The position numbers and the translations under genes are program-made. A stretch of DNA of 64,000 nucleotides from Klebsiella sp. BIGb0138 (GTDB lineage: Bacteria > Pseudomonadota > Gammaproteobacteria > Enterobacterales > Enterobacteriaceae): positions 620,001 through 684,000 of the forward strand of contig NZ_SMCV01000001.1 of assembly GCF_004342285.1 (NCBI RefSeq), written 5' to 3'. Below are positions 8,080 to 17,456 of this stretch, piece by piece. Under the pieces are notes generated by a model that searched no databases, was not told where the DNA came from, and was given only the letters and a program-made list of their open reading frames with translations. Numbering within the stretch: position 1 is the first letter of the stretch; the number at the start of each line of letters is the position of its first letter.

Positions 8080-9711
8080 TTACAGCGCGATATCCGCCAT
8101 CGGCTTATCGCCGGACAGGGGTTTCAGCTCGGCGAGCGGCACCTGGTCAACCACCGCAACCGGCTCATAGTGCAGTTGCAGCACTTCACTGGTCCACGCC
8201 AGCGCCTGTTCAATCGCCGATGGATTACCATCCAGACGCAGGCCGTAGGACGGGACGATCTCTTTCAGCTTCGCCTGCCAGGCGGCTGACTGAACCTTGT
8301 CCTTAAAGACCTTCTCCAGCAGCTGCAGCATGATCGGCGCCGCCGTAGAGGCTCCCGGCGAGGCCCCCAGCAGTGCAGCAACGGTCCCTTCATCATCGCT
8401 GACGACTTCAGTACCGAGGCGCAGCACCCCTTTCTTACCGTCACGTTTGATGATTTGTACCCGCTGACCGGCCTGCCAGAGACGCCAGTCCTCTTTTCTC
8501 GCTTCAGGATAGTATTCGCGCAGCGCTTCGTGGCGATCGTTATCTTTCTGCATCACCTGGCTAATCAGGTATTTCACCAGATCGAAGTTATCCAGACCGA
8601 CGTTGAGCATCGGCAGAATATTCGAGGTATTGGTTGAAGCCAGCAGATCCCACAGCGAACCGTTTTTCAGAAAGCGGGTGGAGAAGGTGGCGAACGGCCC
8701 GAACAGCACCACGCGTTTACCGTCGATAATCCGCGTATCGATATGCGGAACCGACATCGGCGGCGCGCCCACTTCAGCCTGACCGTATACTTTAGCCAGA
8801 TGGTGATTAACCACTTCCGGATTTTCACAAACCAGGAACTGGCCGCCAACCGGGAAGCCGGCGTACTCTTTTGCCTGCGGAATACCGGTTTCCTGCAGCA
8901 GCGTCAGCGCAGCGCCGCCGGCGCCAATAAAGATGAATTTGGCTTTAATGACCCGCTTCTGGCGGCGGTTATCCGCATCGGCCAACGTTACCGTCCAGCT
9001 CTTGTCGGCGTTGCGCTTAAAGCGACGCACGACGGTGCCAAGCTGTAAGGAGAAATTGTCGTGGGTCTGGAGTCCGGCAATCAGCTGACGGGTGATTTCA
9101 CCGTAGTTAACGTCGGTACCAACTTCAGTGCGGGTTGCCGCCACTTTTTGCTGCGGGTCGCGCCCTTCCATAACCAGCGGCGCCCACTCTTTGATCTGCT
9201 GATGATCTTCAGAGTAGCGAATGCCGCGGAATAGCTCGCTCTGCTGCAGAGCCGCGTAGCGCGCGCGCAGGAAATTCACATTGTCTTCGCCCCACACAAA
9301 GCTCATGTGCGGCACGCTATTGATAAATGATTTCGGCTTACTGAGTATGCCGCGCGTCACCTGATGAGCCCAAAACTGACGAGAGATATGGAAGGACTCG
9401 TTGATATCGACCGCTTTATCGATATTAATCCCGCTGGCGGTTTGCGGCGTGTAGTTCAGCTCCATCAATGCCGCATGGCCGGTACCGGCATTGTTCCAGC
9501 CGTTCGAGCTTTCCTCAGCCACGCTGGACATCTGCTCGACCATGGTAATAGACCAGTCCGGCTCAAGTTCCTGCAGCCAGGTTCCCAACGTGGCGCTCAT
9601 GATGCCACCGCCAATCAACAATACATCCGTCTCTTGCTCATGGCGGGTGTCGGTCCGAGGTGTCTCTGAACCAACCGCCGGAGAGCTGGGTACGGCCATC
9701 TTTTTCTTCAT
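8080..9711 (-). CDS. mqo: Malate:quinone oxidoreductase
   Basis: 543 residues. It oxidises malate to oxaloacetate and passes electrons to quinone as a peripheral, FAD-dependent inner-membrane enzyme. The FAD-binding motif [13 protein letters not shown] lies at about residues 31-43, followed by [23 protein letters not shown]. The C-terminal [20 protein letters not shown] is also conserved. The C-terminal MADIAL matches E. coli Mqo. The N-terminal 28 residues ([20 protein letters not shown] and onward) differ from the E. coli leader and lack its hydrophobic segment. It is divergent from the SulP gene across an AT-rich 274-bp gap. Confidence 0.96.
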   Translation of the reverse strand: MKKKMAVPSSPAVGSETPRTDTRHEQETDVLLIGGGIMSATLGTWLQELEPDWSITMVEQMSSVAEESSNGWNNAGTGHAALMELNYTPQTASGINIDKAVDINESFHISRQFWAHQVTRGILSKPKSFINSVPHMSFVWGEDNVNFLRARYAALQQSELFRGIRYSEDHQQIKEWAPLVMEGRDPQQKVAATRTEVGTDVNYGEITRQLIAGLQTHDNFSLQLGTVVRRFKRNADKSWTVTLADADNRRQKRVIKAKFIFIGAGGAALTLLQETGIPQAKEYAGFPVGGQFLVCENPEVVNHHLAKVYGQAEVGAPPMSVPHIDTRIIDGKRVVLFGPFATFSTRFLKNGSLWDLLASTNTSNILPMLNVGLDNFDLVKYLISQVMQKDNDRHEALREYYPEARKEDWRLWQAGQRVQIIKRDGKKGVLRLGTEVVSDDEGTVAALLGASPGASTAAPIMLQLLEKVFKDKVQSAAWQAKLKEIVPSYGLRLDGNPSAIEQALAWTSEVLQLHYEPVAVVDQVPLAELKPLSGDKPMADIAL

Positions 9712-9985
9712 CGGATTTGAGCCTTACTTTACTCGCTTTTGTATTTAGCGCAGGTGAAACGATTATCGGAGATCAAGGTAACACCGAAGATCAAAAAATT
9801 AAATATTGTTTAAAATTTAAGTTGAGTTTTGAGATCTGTTATAAAAATGTTTAATAAATGTGTACGCTAAATCATATTTTGTACTGGTATAAGCACAGTT
9901 CCCGCGCTATCATCCCCTGTTTTGTGACAGACCGCACACAAGCTCAGGCTTATATATCCAGCTTTAACTAACCTGCGAATCTCTT
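9712..9985. promoter_or_regulatory. Divergent promoter region of mqo and the SulP gene
   Basis: A 274-bp AT-rich gap between two outward-facing genes, with several A/T runs near 9790-9880. It must hold both promoters. I see no clear CRP or ArcA box that I would commit to. Confidence 0.5.
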
Positions 9986-11233
9986 ATGCACCAGCCCTCA
10001 AACCACGTTTCGTCCTCTTCAACAGGCGCTGTTCGCCACGTATTACGTTCTCCGTCGCTGCTGACGCGGGAAACATTGGCCGGCGTGCTGACCGCCCTGG
10101 CGCTGATTCCGGAGGTTATCTCCTTTTCGGTAATTGCCGGCGTGGACCCGAAAGTCAGCCTGATCGCCTCCGTCGTCCTGTGTCTGGCGATGTCGGTGCT
10201 CGGCGGCAGGCCGGCAATGGTCACCGCCGCCGCTGGCTCGGTAGCGCTGGTGATTGGCCCGATGGTGCAGCAACACGGCGTGGGGTATATCCTGCCCGCT
10301 GTTATTCTGGCGGGTATTATTCAAATTTTGTTTGGCTTGTGCGGTATGGCCCGACTGATGCGCTTTATTCCGCAATCGGTGATGACCGGCTTCGTCAATG
10401 CGCTGGGGATCCTCATCTTCTTTGCTCAGATCCCGCATTTCTGGAGCAAACAGCCGCTGATTCTCGGCCTGTTCGTCCTGACTCTGCTGATTGTGCTGTG
10501 GGCGCCGCGCTACATTAAAGCCGTCCCGTCGCCGCTTATCGCCATCGTCCTGTTGACCGTCTTTACCGTCACCACCGGCCAGCTGCTGCCGACCGTCGGC
10601 GATGAAGGTTCAATGGGCGGGGGATTACCTGGACTCACCGCCCTGCTGGTACCGCTCGATCGGCAAACCCTGCACATTATCTGGCCCTGCGCGTTAAGTA
10701 TCGCCTTCGTCGGTCTGATGGAGTCCCTGCTGACGGCAAAGCTGGTGGATGACCTGACCCATACGCCTTCCAGCAAAGCGCGGGAGAGCGCCGGGCTGGG
10801 TATCGCCAATATTCTCGCCGGGCTGTATGGCGGGATCGCCGGCTGCGCGATGATCGGTCAAACCATCGTTAACGTGGAAATGGGGAAAGGCCGCAGCCGC
10901 GTCTCAACGATTGCCGCAGGCCTGGTACTGCTGCTGCTGGTGACCGCCCTGAGCGAGGTGATGGCGAAAATTCCGATGGTGGTGCTCGCCGGAGTGATGG
11001 TAATTGTGGCGGCAAAAACCTTTAGCTGGCATAGCATCCGTCCGGCGGAGCTGGCGCAAACCCCATGGCCGGAAACGCTGGTCATGCTGGTGACCGTCGG
11101 CGCCACGGTCGGCACCAGCAATCTGGCGATCGGCGTGCTGGCAGGCCTGGTGGTGATGGCGCTGATCCCCCGCCGTCTGCGCAACAAACCGCAGATTACA
11201 TCAGAAATATCGTCGCCAGACCGAGAAAAATAA
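9986..11233 (+). CDS. SulP-family inorganic anion transporter lacking a STAS domain
   Basis: 415 residues with about 10-12 membrane helices. After a polar 28-residue N-terminus comes LTRETLAGVLTALALIPEVI, the SulP entry motif. GGRPAMVTAAAGSVALVIGP and FIPQSVMTGFVNALGILIFF, the Sulfate_transp core, follow. The chain stops soon after the last helix (LAGLVVMALIPRRLRNKPQI), so the cytoplasmic STAS domain found in many SulP proteins is absent. The substrate could be sulfate, bicarbonate or another anion. The ATG at 9986 follows a weak ribosome site. Its 3' end overlaps the convergent mgtE by 38 bp. Confidence 0.88.
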   Translation: MHQPSNHVSSSSTGAVRHVLRSPSLLTRETLAGVLTALALIPEVISFSVIAGVDPKVSLIASVVLCLAMSVLGGRPAMVTAAAGSVALVIGPMVQQHGVGYILPAVILAGIIQILFGLCGMARLMRFIPQSVMTGFVNALGILIFFAQIPHFWSKQPLILGLFVLTLLIVLWAPRYIKAVPSPLIAIVLLTVFTVTTGQLLPTVGDEGSMGGGLPGLTALLVPLDRQTLHIIWPCALSIAFVGLMESLLTAKLVDDLTHTPSSKARESAGLGIANILAGLYGGIAGCAMIGQTIVNVEMGKGRSRVSTIAAGLVLLLLVTALSEVMAKIPMVVLAGVMVIVAAKTFSWHSIRPAELAQTPWPETLVMLVTVGATVGTSNLAIGVLAGLVVMALIPRRLRNKPQITSEISSPDREK

Positions 11234-12632
11234 AGAAACCGCCGGTGTCGGTGATCGCGGTGATCATCACGCTGGAGCCGACCGCCGGATCGCGCCCCAG
11301 CTTGACCATCACCATCGGGATAATCACCCCCATCATCGCCGCCATCAGCAGATTCAGCATCATCGCCAGCGTCATCACCCCGCCCAGCTGCGGATCGTTA
11401 TACAGCCACCAGGTGATGGCGCCCATAATGCCGCCCCACACCAGACCGTTAATCAGCGCCACGCCCATTTCACGCATAATCAAGAACGAAAAGCTGCCGG
11501 GCTGAATGTGCTGTAACGCCATGGCGCGGACGATCATGGTGATCGTCTGGTTACCGGTGTTACCGCCGATCCCGGCGACGATCGGCATCAACGAGGCGAG
11601 CGCCACCAGCTGTGAGATGGTGTGTTCGAAACCGTCGATCACCCGTGAGGCGATAAAAGCGGTACACAAATTGACCGCCAGCCACGCCCAGCGGGTTTTT
11701 ACCGCTTTGCTGACCGGGGCAAAGACATCTTCATCGCTGCTCAGGCCGCCCATGCCACGCAGGTCGCTGTCCGTCTCTTCATACACCACGTCGACGATTT
11801 CGTCGATGGTCAGACGGCCCATCAGCTTACCTTCCGCATCGATCACCGCCGCGCTGAGCAGGTCATCACGTTCGAAGGTACGCGCGACCTTTTCCGCCTC
11901 TTCGTGCGGCTGGAAGGTGACCGGATCCCCTTCCATTACCTCGCCGACCCGCTTTTGCGCGTCATTGAGCAAAATAGTCTGTAGCTCCAGCTCCCCCAAC
12001 AACAGCTTATTGCGGGTGGTGACAAACAGCTTATCGGTATTCTCCGGCATTTTACCCAGCCGCCGCAGATAGCGCTGCACCGCCGCCAGCGTCATGTCCG
12101 GACGCACGATAATGACCTCGAACTCCATGATCGCCCCGACGGTATTGTCGGCATAGCGCATCATCTGGCGCACGCGCGCGCGTTTATCCGGCGGCATCGT
12201 CGCCAGCAGGCGGCCGGTCAGATTACGCGGCAGGTGCTGGACCAGATAGACCTGCTCATCGATATCCAACGTTTGTAGCGCGTCCAGCAGCTCGTGGTCG
12301 CTCATCTTATCGATGAGATCGCCCCAGACGTTTTCCGATGCCTCGAGCAGCACCTCCCCGCGTTTATCATTGGTGACCAGCTGCCAGAGCGCATTACGCC
12401 CGTCGTACGGCAGCGCTTCCAGGGCATCGGCGAGGTCCGGCGGCGGCAGGTGGGAGACCAGCACCTCGACCTCCGCCAGATCGTCTGCCAGCGTGCCGTC
12501 GTCGTAGCGTTCGGCGAGGGTCAATTTGCCTAACAATGCCGAGGTAACGGCTTTATCGGTGGCCAGCAGCCAGATCAGGCGGGCACGCTCTTCATCACGC
12601 AATCTGGCGCTTTTTTTATGCAAAACGGACAT
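11196..12632 (-). CDS. mgtE: Magnesium transporter MgtE
   Basis: 478 residues with the full family layout: an N-terminal superhelical MgtE_N domain (about 20-145), paired CBS domains (about 150-280, with VGEVMEGDPVTF and EGKLMGRLTIDEIVDVVYEE), a plug helix, and five C-terminal membrane helices. The pore motif MPIVAGIGGNTGNQ and the Mg-site loop GRDPAVGSSVMITAITDTGG are present. MgtE is a Mg2+-gated channel in the inner membrane. Acidic residues in the N and CBS domains bind Mg2+ to close it. E. coli lacks it, but Klebsiella carries it. I see no M-box leader upstream. Confidence 0.95.
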   Translation of the reverse strand: MSVLHKKSARLRDEERARLIWLLATDKAVTSALLGKLTLAERYDDGTLADDLAEVEVLVSHLPPPDLADALEALPYDGRNALWQLVTNDKRGEVLLEASENVWGDLIDKMSDHELLDALQTLDIDEQVYLVQHLPRNLTGRLLATMPPDKRARVRQMMRYADNTVGAIMEFEVIIVRPDMTLAAVQRYLRRLGKMPENTDKLFVTTRNKLLLGELELQTILLNDAQKRVGEVMEGDPVTFQPHEEAEKVARTFERDDLLSAAVIDAEGKLMGRLTIDEIVDVVYEETDSDLRGMGGLSSDEDVFAPVSKAVKTRWAWLAVNLCTAFIASRVIDGFEHTISQLVALASLMPIVAGIGGNTGNQTITMIVRAMALQHIQPGSFSFLIMREMGVALINGLVWGGIMGAITWWLYNDPQLGGVMTLAMMLNLLMAAMMGVIIPMVMVKLGRDPAVGSSVMITAITDTGGFFIFLGLATIFLM

Positions 12633-12751
12633 CGGTCAGGCAATCCTTGTGAAAACATGTGGCGGACCAGCAGGCCAGGTGCCATAAGCATAGCGCGGGG
12701 AGGGAGAAAAAATAACCGTCGGCGAGTTCAGACGGCGGAAAAATCACCAGC

Positions 12752-12778
12752 CGCGCCTCCCGTCGACCAGGAGGCGCG
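12752..12778 (-). terminator. Terminator hairpin after yojI
   Basis: CGCGCCTCC and GGAGGCGCG pair around a 9-nt loop six bases past the yojI stop codon. On the minus strand the sequence continues GGCTGGTGATTTTTC, a displaced U tract. Confidence 0.7.
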
Positions 12779-12783
12779 AAGTA

Positions 12784-14427
12784 TCAGGCCGTGCGTGCTA
12801 CCGCATCACGGCTGGCCAGCTCGCGCTCTTCCCCGATCAGCTCCGTCAGCTGACCGCTGCGCATCTCCAGCAGGCGATCGGCATGCTGGAAGTAGTGATC
12901 GTCGTGGCTGATGGCGAAAACGGTTTTGCCCATCTGCTGCATCAGCGGCAACAGCACCTGATAAAACTCGCGGCGGAAGTGCGGGTCCTGGTCCGCAGCC
13001 CACTCATCGAGCAGGACGATATCCCGTTCCTCAGCCAGCGCCAGCAGCAGCGCTACACGCTTCTTCTGTCCCTTCGACAGTTTCAGATCGACAATTCTGC
13101 CGTTATCCAGCTGCAGCTTATGCGTCATTTTCAGATAATCCATCCACCGGTCAACCAGCGCCGGATCGGCCGTTTTGCCGCCGGGCCCCAGCAGCTGGTC
13201 AAACAGCCAGACGTCGGTGAACACCGCCGAGAAAAGCTTGCGGTAATCCTCCGGCTTGTCCACCGCCAGCGCCTGACCATCCACGAGGATCTGCCCGGAG
13301 GCCGGCTGGTACAGCCCGGTCAGCAACATCGCCAGCGTCGATTTTCCGCTGCCGTTACCGCCAATTAAAAAGACCAGCTCGCCGCGCTGCAGGGTCAGGT
13401 TAATCGGCCCCACCGCGAAAGTATTATCCGGATACTGGAAGCAGACATCGCGCAGTTCCAGGCTTTGCCAGTGGGGATGCGCATCCGGCGACGGGAAGTC
13501 GGCGCGATAGGGCGCCAGCGAAAACCGATGCAGCTTATTGAAGGCCACCTGCGCGCTCAGCAGCGTCGGCAGCGCGCCAACCGCCGAGAGCAGCGGCGTG
13601 CGCAGGAACAGCAGGGTCAGCGAGTAGGTCGCCGCCACGGCGGTGTTGGCCCAGCCGAGACCGTTCGCCATCCAGAACACCAGCCCGATAGCGCCGAGCA
13701 TCATGATATTCGACCAGTTCACCGCGCTGAGGTGGAAGGTGTCGGCGCGAATAATATGGTGACGATATTCGCGGGCATCCGGCAGATAGAGCTGGTTAAA
13801 CACGTATTCGGCGCGTTCCCGGTTGAGGGTCAGCTCCTTGCGCCCTTCCAGCACCGTCTGATAGTCCTGGTACAGCCGATCCTCGGTTTCCCGCAGCGTC
13901 GCCATATGCTTATAGACGCGGGCGACCAGCACAAACCCGCCCCAGATAGTGAGCGCCATCCACAGCGCGGTGACCAGCATCATTTTTCCCGACAGCCAGG
14001 CCAGATAGGCGGCGGAGCCAAAGGTCAGGATAATCCCCTGCACCAGCTCCGGCAGGCGAACGAAAGCGATGGTGATATTACGCACGTCGCTGGTTAACCC
14101 GGCGAGCAGCGAGGCGCTGCCGATCTTCTCGACCTGTTCGATGGGGGTATCGAGGATACGCTTAATAAATTCGCCGCGCAGACGAAAAACGAAATGGTGC
14201 CCGAGAGTGGTCAGCGCCAGCTGGGAACCGAGCGTCACCACCATCAACAGCAGCAATAACCCGAGAAACTCCGGCAGCACCGTCAGCGACGTATCGACCA
14301 CGGTCATCAGGCGCAGATTAATAAAAGCAATTAGCCCGATACCCAGCGCCGCGCTGAGCAGGCTCAGGGCGATGACGGAAATAAACGGCCAGCGATACTG
14401 GCGCCATACAAGAAGGAGGAGTTCCAT
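12784..14427 (-). CDS. yojI: ABC exporter YojI (fused permease and ATPase)
   Basis: 547 residues when started at the ATG at 14427 ([18 protein letters not shown]), the E. coli length. An ATG two codons upstream is possible, but the GGAGGAG ribosome site suits 14427. Six N-terminal membrane helices (about 1-310) are followed by a nucleotide-binding domain. It has Walker [10 protein letters not shown], a non-standard signature LSKGQKKR (as in YojI/SyrD-type exporters), Walker [15 protein letters not shown] and the H-loop ISHDDHYF. In E. coli it exports microcin J25 with TolC. It lies downstream of alkB with its own presumed promoter. Confidence 0.95.
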   Translation of the reverse strand: MELLLLVWRQYRWPFISVIALSLLSAALGIGLIAFINLRLMTVVDTSLTVLPEFLGLLLLLMVVTLGSQLALTTLGHHFVFRLRGEFIKRILDTPIEQVEKIGSASLLAGLTSDVRNITIAFVRLPELVQGIILTFGSAAYLAWLSGKMMLVTALWMALTIWGGFVLVARVYKHMATLRETEDRLYQDYQTVLEGRKELTLNRERAEYVFNQLYLPDAREYRHHIIRADTFHLSAVNWSNIMMLGAIGLVFWMANGLGWANTAVAATYSLTLLFLRTPLLSAVGALPTLLSAQVAFNKLHRFSLAPYRADFPSPDAHPHWQSLELRDVCFQYPDNTFAVGPINLTLQRGELVFLIGGNGSGKSTLAMLLTGLYQPASGQILVDGQALAVDKPEDYRKLFSAVFTDVWLFDQLLGPGGKTADPALVDRWMDYLKMTHKLQLDNGRIVDLKLSKGQKKRVALLLALAEERDIVLLDEWAADQDPHFRREFYQVLLPLMQQMGKTVFAISHDDHYFQHADRLLEMRSGQLTELIGEERELASRDAVARTA

Positions 14428-14457
14428 AAACACGCAATCCGGACAAGCAAAACAGCC

Positions 14458-14473
14458 AGCAGTTTAAACTGCT
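14458..14473 (-). terminator. 16-bp palindrome between alkB and yojI
   Basis: AGCAGTTTAAACTGCT is a perfect palindrome. On the minus strand it is followed by GGCTGTTTTGC, so it may end ada-alkB transcription. A second short palindrome, AAGAATAATTCTT (14487-14499), lies between it and alkB and could be a regulator site for yojI. Confidence 0.5.
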
Positions 14474-14510
14474 CGCCGATGACAGCAAGAATAATTCTTA
14501 TTTTTGTTCT

Positions 14511-15164
14511 TTAATTACCCGCATTACCTGCGAGGCGGAAAGTGAGGTTGTAACGACAGGCGCCGGTCTGCGGATGGTCCCCCTCTTTCAGCGGCTGAAC
14601 GCCGTGATACACCAGGCGTGACTCCCCGCCCCAGACCACCACATCGCCGTGCTCCAGCAACACGCGCTGCAGGGGATCGCTACGCTGCAGCCCGCCAAAC
14701 TGAAAGACCGCGGGCAGTCCCAGGGATACCGAAACGATAGGCGCCCGCAGATCGCGTTCATCTTTATCCTGATGCAGCGAAAGCTTCGCGCCCGGCGAGT
14801 AGCGGTTAAGCAAACAGGCATCGGGCGTAAAACCCGGGTAGCCGCAGGCGAGCGCCGCCTCCGCCGCCAGTTCGCGAAATATCGCCGGCATCGCCGGCCA
14901 GCGCTGGCCGGTGAGCGGATCGTCAGGGGCATACAGGTAGCCGTGCATATCGGTGGTCCAGCCCAGGCTGCCGCAGTTGGTCATCGCCACCGACATGGTA
15001 TAGCCGCCGGGCGTCACCATCTGACGAAACGGCGAACGTCCGGCCACCCGATCTATCGCCTGCAGTAAAGCCGGGGCGCGCTGATGCGCGAAGCGCCGCA
15101 GAATCGTCGCTCCCGGAGCCAGCGGCTCCTGCCAGGGCGGGGTATCGGCGAATAAATCAAGCAT
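14511..15164 (-). CDS. alkB: DNA/RNA oxidative demethylase AlkB
   Basis: 217 residues from the ATG at 15164 (MLDLFADTPPWQEPLAPGAT). A 2-oxoglutarate- and Fe(II)-dependent dioxygenase that removes methyl groups from 1-methyladenine and 3-methylcytosine. The facial triad is visible as H-x-D in LSLHQDKDERD and the distal His in RLVYHGVQP. The 2-oxoglutarate-binding arginines are in CRYNLTFR. The substrate-lid motif SPFRQMVTPGGYTMSV is intact. Its ATG shares one base with the ada stop codon (TGATG), so the two are translationally coupled under Ada control. Confidence 0.96.
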   Translation of the reverse strand: MLDLFADTPPWQEPLAPGATILRRFAHQRAPALLQAIDRVAGRSPFRQMVTPGGYTMSVAMTNCGSLGWTTDMHGYLYAPDDPLTGQRWPAMPAIFRELAAEAALACGYPGFTPDACLLNRYSPGAKLSLHQDKDERDLRAPIVSVSLGLPAVFQFGGLQRSDPLQRVLLEHGDVVVWGGESRLVYHGVQPLKEGDHPQTGACRYNLTFRLAGNAGN

Positions 15165-16228
15165 CACTTCTCCTCGTTCTGCGCTTCGCGCGCCAGCAGC
15201 TGCGCTTTGCGCGCCGTTCCCCAGCGGTAGCCAGAGAGCGCTCCGCCCTCACGCACCACCCGGTGACAAGGGATGACGATCGCCAGCTTATTCGCCGCAC
15301 AGGCGCCGGCGACGGCCCTGACCGCACGCGGCTGGCCGATGCTCTGCGCGACCTGACGATAGCTGCGGGTTTCCCCGGCGGGAATCTGCCGCAACGCCTG
15401 CCAGACGCGCTGCTGGAAGGCGGTGCCGCGAATGTCCAGCGGCAGGTTGACCGCGTGTCGGTGATCGTCCAGATGAGCGAAAATTTGCGCCACCCGCTGA
15501 TGAAATAGCCCATCGCCGGGCATCAGCCGCGCGTTGGGGAACAGGCGGCGTAGCTCATTGAGCAGCGACGGATCATCTTCCCCAGGCAACACCGCGCAGA
15601 CCCCGCGTTCACTCTCCGCCACCAGGCAGCGGCCGACCGCACAGTCGCCGAAGGCATAGACAATATCGATATCCTCACCGCCGCGGCGAAACTGCCGCGC
15701 GGTCATGCCCAGCGCGGCATCCGCCTGACGGTAATAGCTACTGCCCCCGGGGAAGCCGGCGGCCATCACCGCGGGAGTGACCTTTTCGCCCTGCCCCAGC
15801 GCATCGCGTAAACGCCGCGCGCGCCACGCCTGCTGCCAGGCCTTTGGCGTCATCCCGGTAACGGATTTGAATAAACGATGGAAATGGTAGGGGCTGATCG
15901 CCAGCTCTTCAGCCAACGCAGCCAGGGTAACGGGCGATTCCTGCTCCAGCAGGCGACAGGCCCTGGCCACTTTGTCTATCTTTTGCTGATGCGGGGCGTT
16001 TTTATCCGGCTGGCAGCGCTTGCAGGGGCGAAAACCTGCGGCAGTGGCAGCCTCAACGGTGGGGTAAAAACGCACGTTCTCCCGCAGCGCCCGCCGCGAA
16101 CGGCAGGACGGGCGGCAGCAAATACCGGTAGTCAGTACGGCAAAGACGAACTGACCATCGGCGCGGACATCACGTTCGCAAACCGCCTGCCAGCGGCGGT
16201 CATCGGTATCAGCAATAATCGGTTTCAT
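15164..16228 (-). CDS. ada: Ada: methyltransferase and adaptive-response regulator
   Basis: 354 residues from the ATG at 16228 (MKPIIADTDDRRWQAV), equal to E. coli Ada. The open frame continues to 16291 but has no ribosome site there. The N-terminal zinc module holds the methyl-accepting Cys in CCRPSCRSRR and the zinc ligands in CKRCQ. An AraC-type helix-turn-helix (about 90-180) follows. The C-terminal O6-methylguanine transferase carries IPCHRVVREGGALSGYRWG. Methylation of the N-terminal Cys makes Ada an activator of its own operon. A matching Ada box lies upstream at 16294-16306. Confidence 0.96.
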   Translation of the reverse strand: MKPIIADTDDRRWQAVCERDVRADGQFVFAVLTTGICCRPSCRSRRALRENVRFYPTVEAATAAGFRPCKRCQPDKNAPHQQKIDKVARACRLLEQESPVTLAALAEELAISPYHFHRLFKSVTGMTPKAWQQAWRARRLRDALGQGEKVTPAVMAAGFPGGSSYYRQADAALGMTARQFRRGGEDIDIVYAFGDCAVGRCLVAESERGVCAVLPGEDDPSLLNELRRLFPNARLMPGDGLFHQRVAQIFAHLDDHRHAVNLPLDIRGTAFQQRVWQALRQIPAGETRSYRQVAQSIGQPRAVRAVAGACAANKLAIVIPCHRVVREGGALSGYRWGTARKAQLLAREAQNEEK

Positions 16229-16293
16229 AGCGGGCTCCTGCTTTAAGTGTATCGCCAGTCTGGCCCGGCGCCCGATGAAAAAAACCCGCAATC

Positions 16294-16306
16294 TTGCTGT
16301 TTAATT
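16294..16306 (-). promoter_or_regulatory. Ada box (AAT-N6-GCAA) upstream of ada
   Basis: On the minus strand the sequence AATTAAACAGCAA matches the Ada recognition pattern AAT-N6-GCAA, as in the E. coli ada promoter. It overlaps the apbE stop codon (16301-16303) and lies about 65 bp before the ada start. Confidence 0.75.
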
Positions 16307-17353
16307 TTTTTCGCCGACCAGGAAAGTGCGGAACTGCGGCGACATCCAGGTTTTAAACCCGTCGCCCTCTTTAATAATCATATACACCGCCAGGCCTTGT
16401 TCGCGCACGACGTCCTGCGCTTTTTGCGGCCCGAGCACCATCAGCCCGGTATCCCAGCCATCCGCTTCCAGCGCCGTTGGCGCAATCACCGTAACCGAGA
16501 CCAGCTTATGATCAATCGGCCGGCCGGTTTGCGGGTCGATCACGTGCGAGATCCGCTTCCCATCCAGTTCATAGTAATTGCGGTAGCTGCCGGAAGTGCT
16601 GATCCCATGACCGTTGATATCCACTATTGCCTGAACGACGTTTTCACGATCGGTCGGTTTCTGAATAGCCACCCGCCACGGTTGCCCGTCGGCGTTCATC
16701 CCCCGGCTGACCAACGCCCCGCCGACCGAGACCAGATAGCGGGAAATCCCCTCCTGCTCCATCAGGCGCGCCAGATGATCGGCGGCATAACCCTCGCCGA
16801 CGGTGGAGAGATCGACAAACAGATCCGCAATATCTTTCTGCAGATACTGGCGATCCGCGTGGTTAATGACCGTCAGATGCTGCAATCCGCTACGCGCTTT
16901 CGCGGCGGCGATCTGCGCCGGATCCGGCGTTTTCACCGGCTGCTTATCCGGGCCGAAGCCCCAGAGATTAACCAGCGGACCCACCGTAATATCCATCGCG
17001 CCATCGGTTTTGGCGCCGATGCGCAGCGACATTGAGACGATATCGGCCATCGCCTCGCTCACCGGCCATGGCCCGGTGGTAGCGGCATGGTTAAACTGCA
17101 TCAATGCCGAATCGTTTTTCCAGGTGGAAAGCAGGCGATCGTCGGCATCGAGCTGTGCCTGTACCTTCTGTCGCAGCGCCTGGGCTTTGCTTTCATCCAC
17201 GCCAATCACGCTGACCCGCCAGAATGTGCCCATCGTCTTGCCGTCCAGCACGGTAGCGGCACTCTTTGGCATGCCAGGAGAAGTGGCTGCATCGCAGCCG
17301 GAAAGGAGTACGCAGATGGCAAACAGCGCGGTACGAAAAAAAGTGATATCCAT
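16301..17353 (-). CDS. apbE: FAD:protein FMN transferase, lipoprotein
   Basis: 350 residues. The N-terminus MDITFFRTALFAICVLLSGC ends in a lipobox with Cys20, so the protein is a lipoprotein facing the periplasm. ApbE attaches FMN to threonines of flavoproteins such as the NqrB, NqrC and RnfG subunits. Conserved blocks are GKTMGTFWRV near residue 39, SLRIGAKTDGAMDITVGPLVNLWGFG, the DLSTVGEGYAADHLA region, GHGISTSGSYRNYY, and the Mg-binding TALEADGWDTGLMVLG. The ribosome site is AGAGGAAC. It lies between ompC and ada as in E. coli. Confidence 0.96.
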   Translation of the reverse strand: MDITFFRTALFAICVLLSGCDAATSPGMPKSAATVLDGKTMGTFWRVSVIGVDESKAQALRQKVQAQLDADDRLLSTWKNDSALMQFNHAATTGPWPVSEAMADIVSMSLRIGAKTDGAMDITVGPLVNLWGFGPDKQPVKTPDPAQIAAAKARSGLQHLTVINHADRQYLQKDIADLFVDLSTVGEGYAADHLARLMEQEGISRYLVSVGGALVSRGMNADGQPWRVAIQKPTDRENVVQAIVDINGHGISTSGSYRNYYELDGKRISHVIDPQTGRPIDHKLVSVTVIAPTALEADGWDTGLMVLGPQKAQDVVREQGLAVYMIIKEGDGFKTWMSPQFRTFLVGEKN

Positions 17354-17412
17354 AAAATTGGGTTCCTCTTGCTAAGCCAGCAAGGTTACACCAGACAGTT
17401 TAAACGAGGCAT

Positions 17413-17440
17413 AAAAAAAGGCGCCAGAGGCGCCTTTTTT
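17413..17440. terminator. Bidirectional terminator after ompC
   Basis: AAAAAAAGGCGCC-AGA-GGCGCCTTTTTT: a strong 6-bp GC stem with A and T runs on both sides. It lies 17 bp past the ompC stop on the minus strand, the direction in which both ompC and apbE are read. The U tract is good in either direction. Confidence 0.9.
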
Positions 17441-17456
17441 CGAGACTTCAGCGTGC

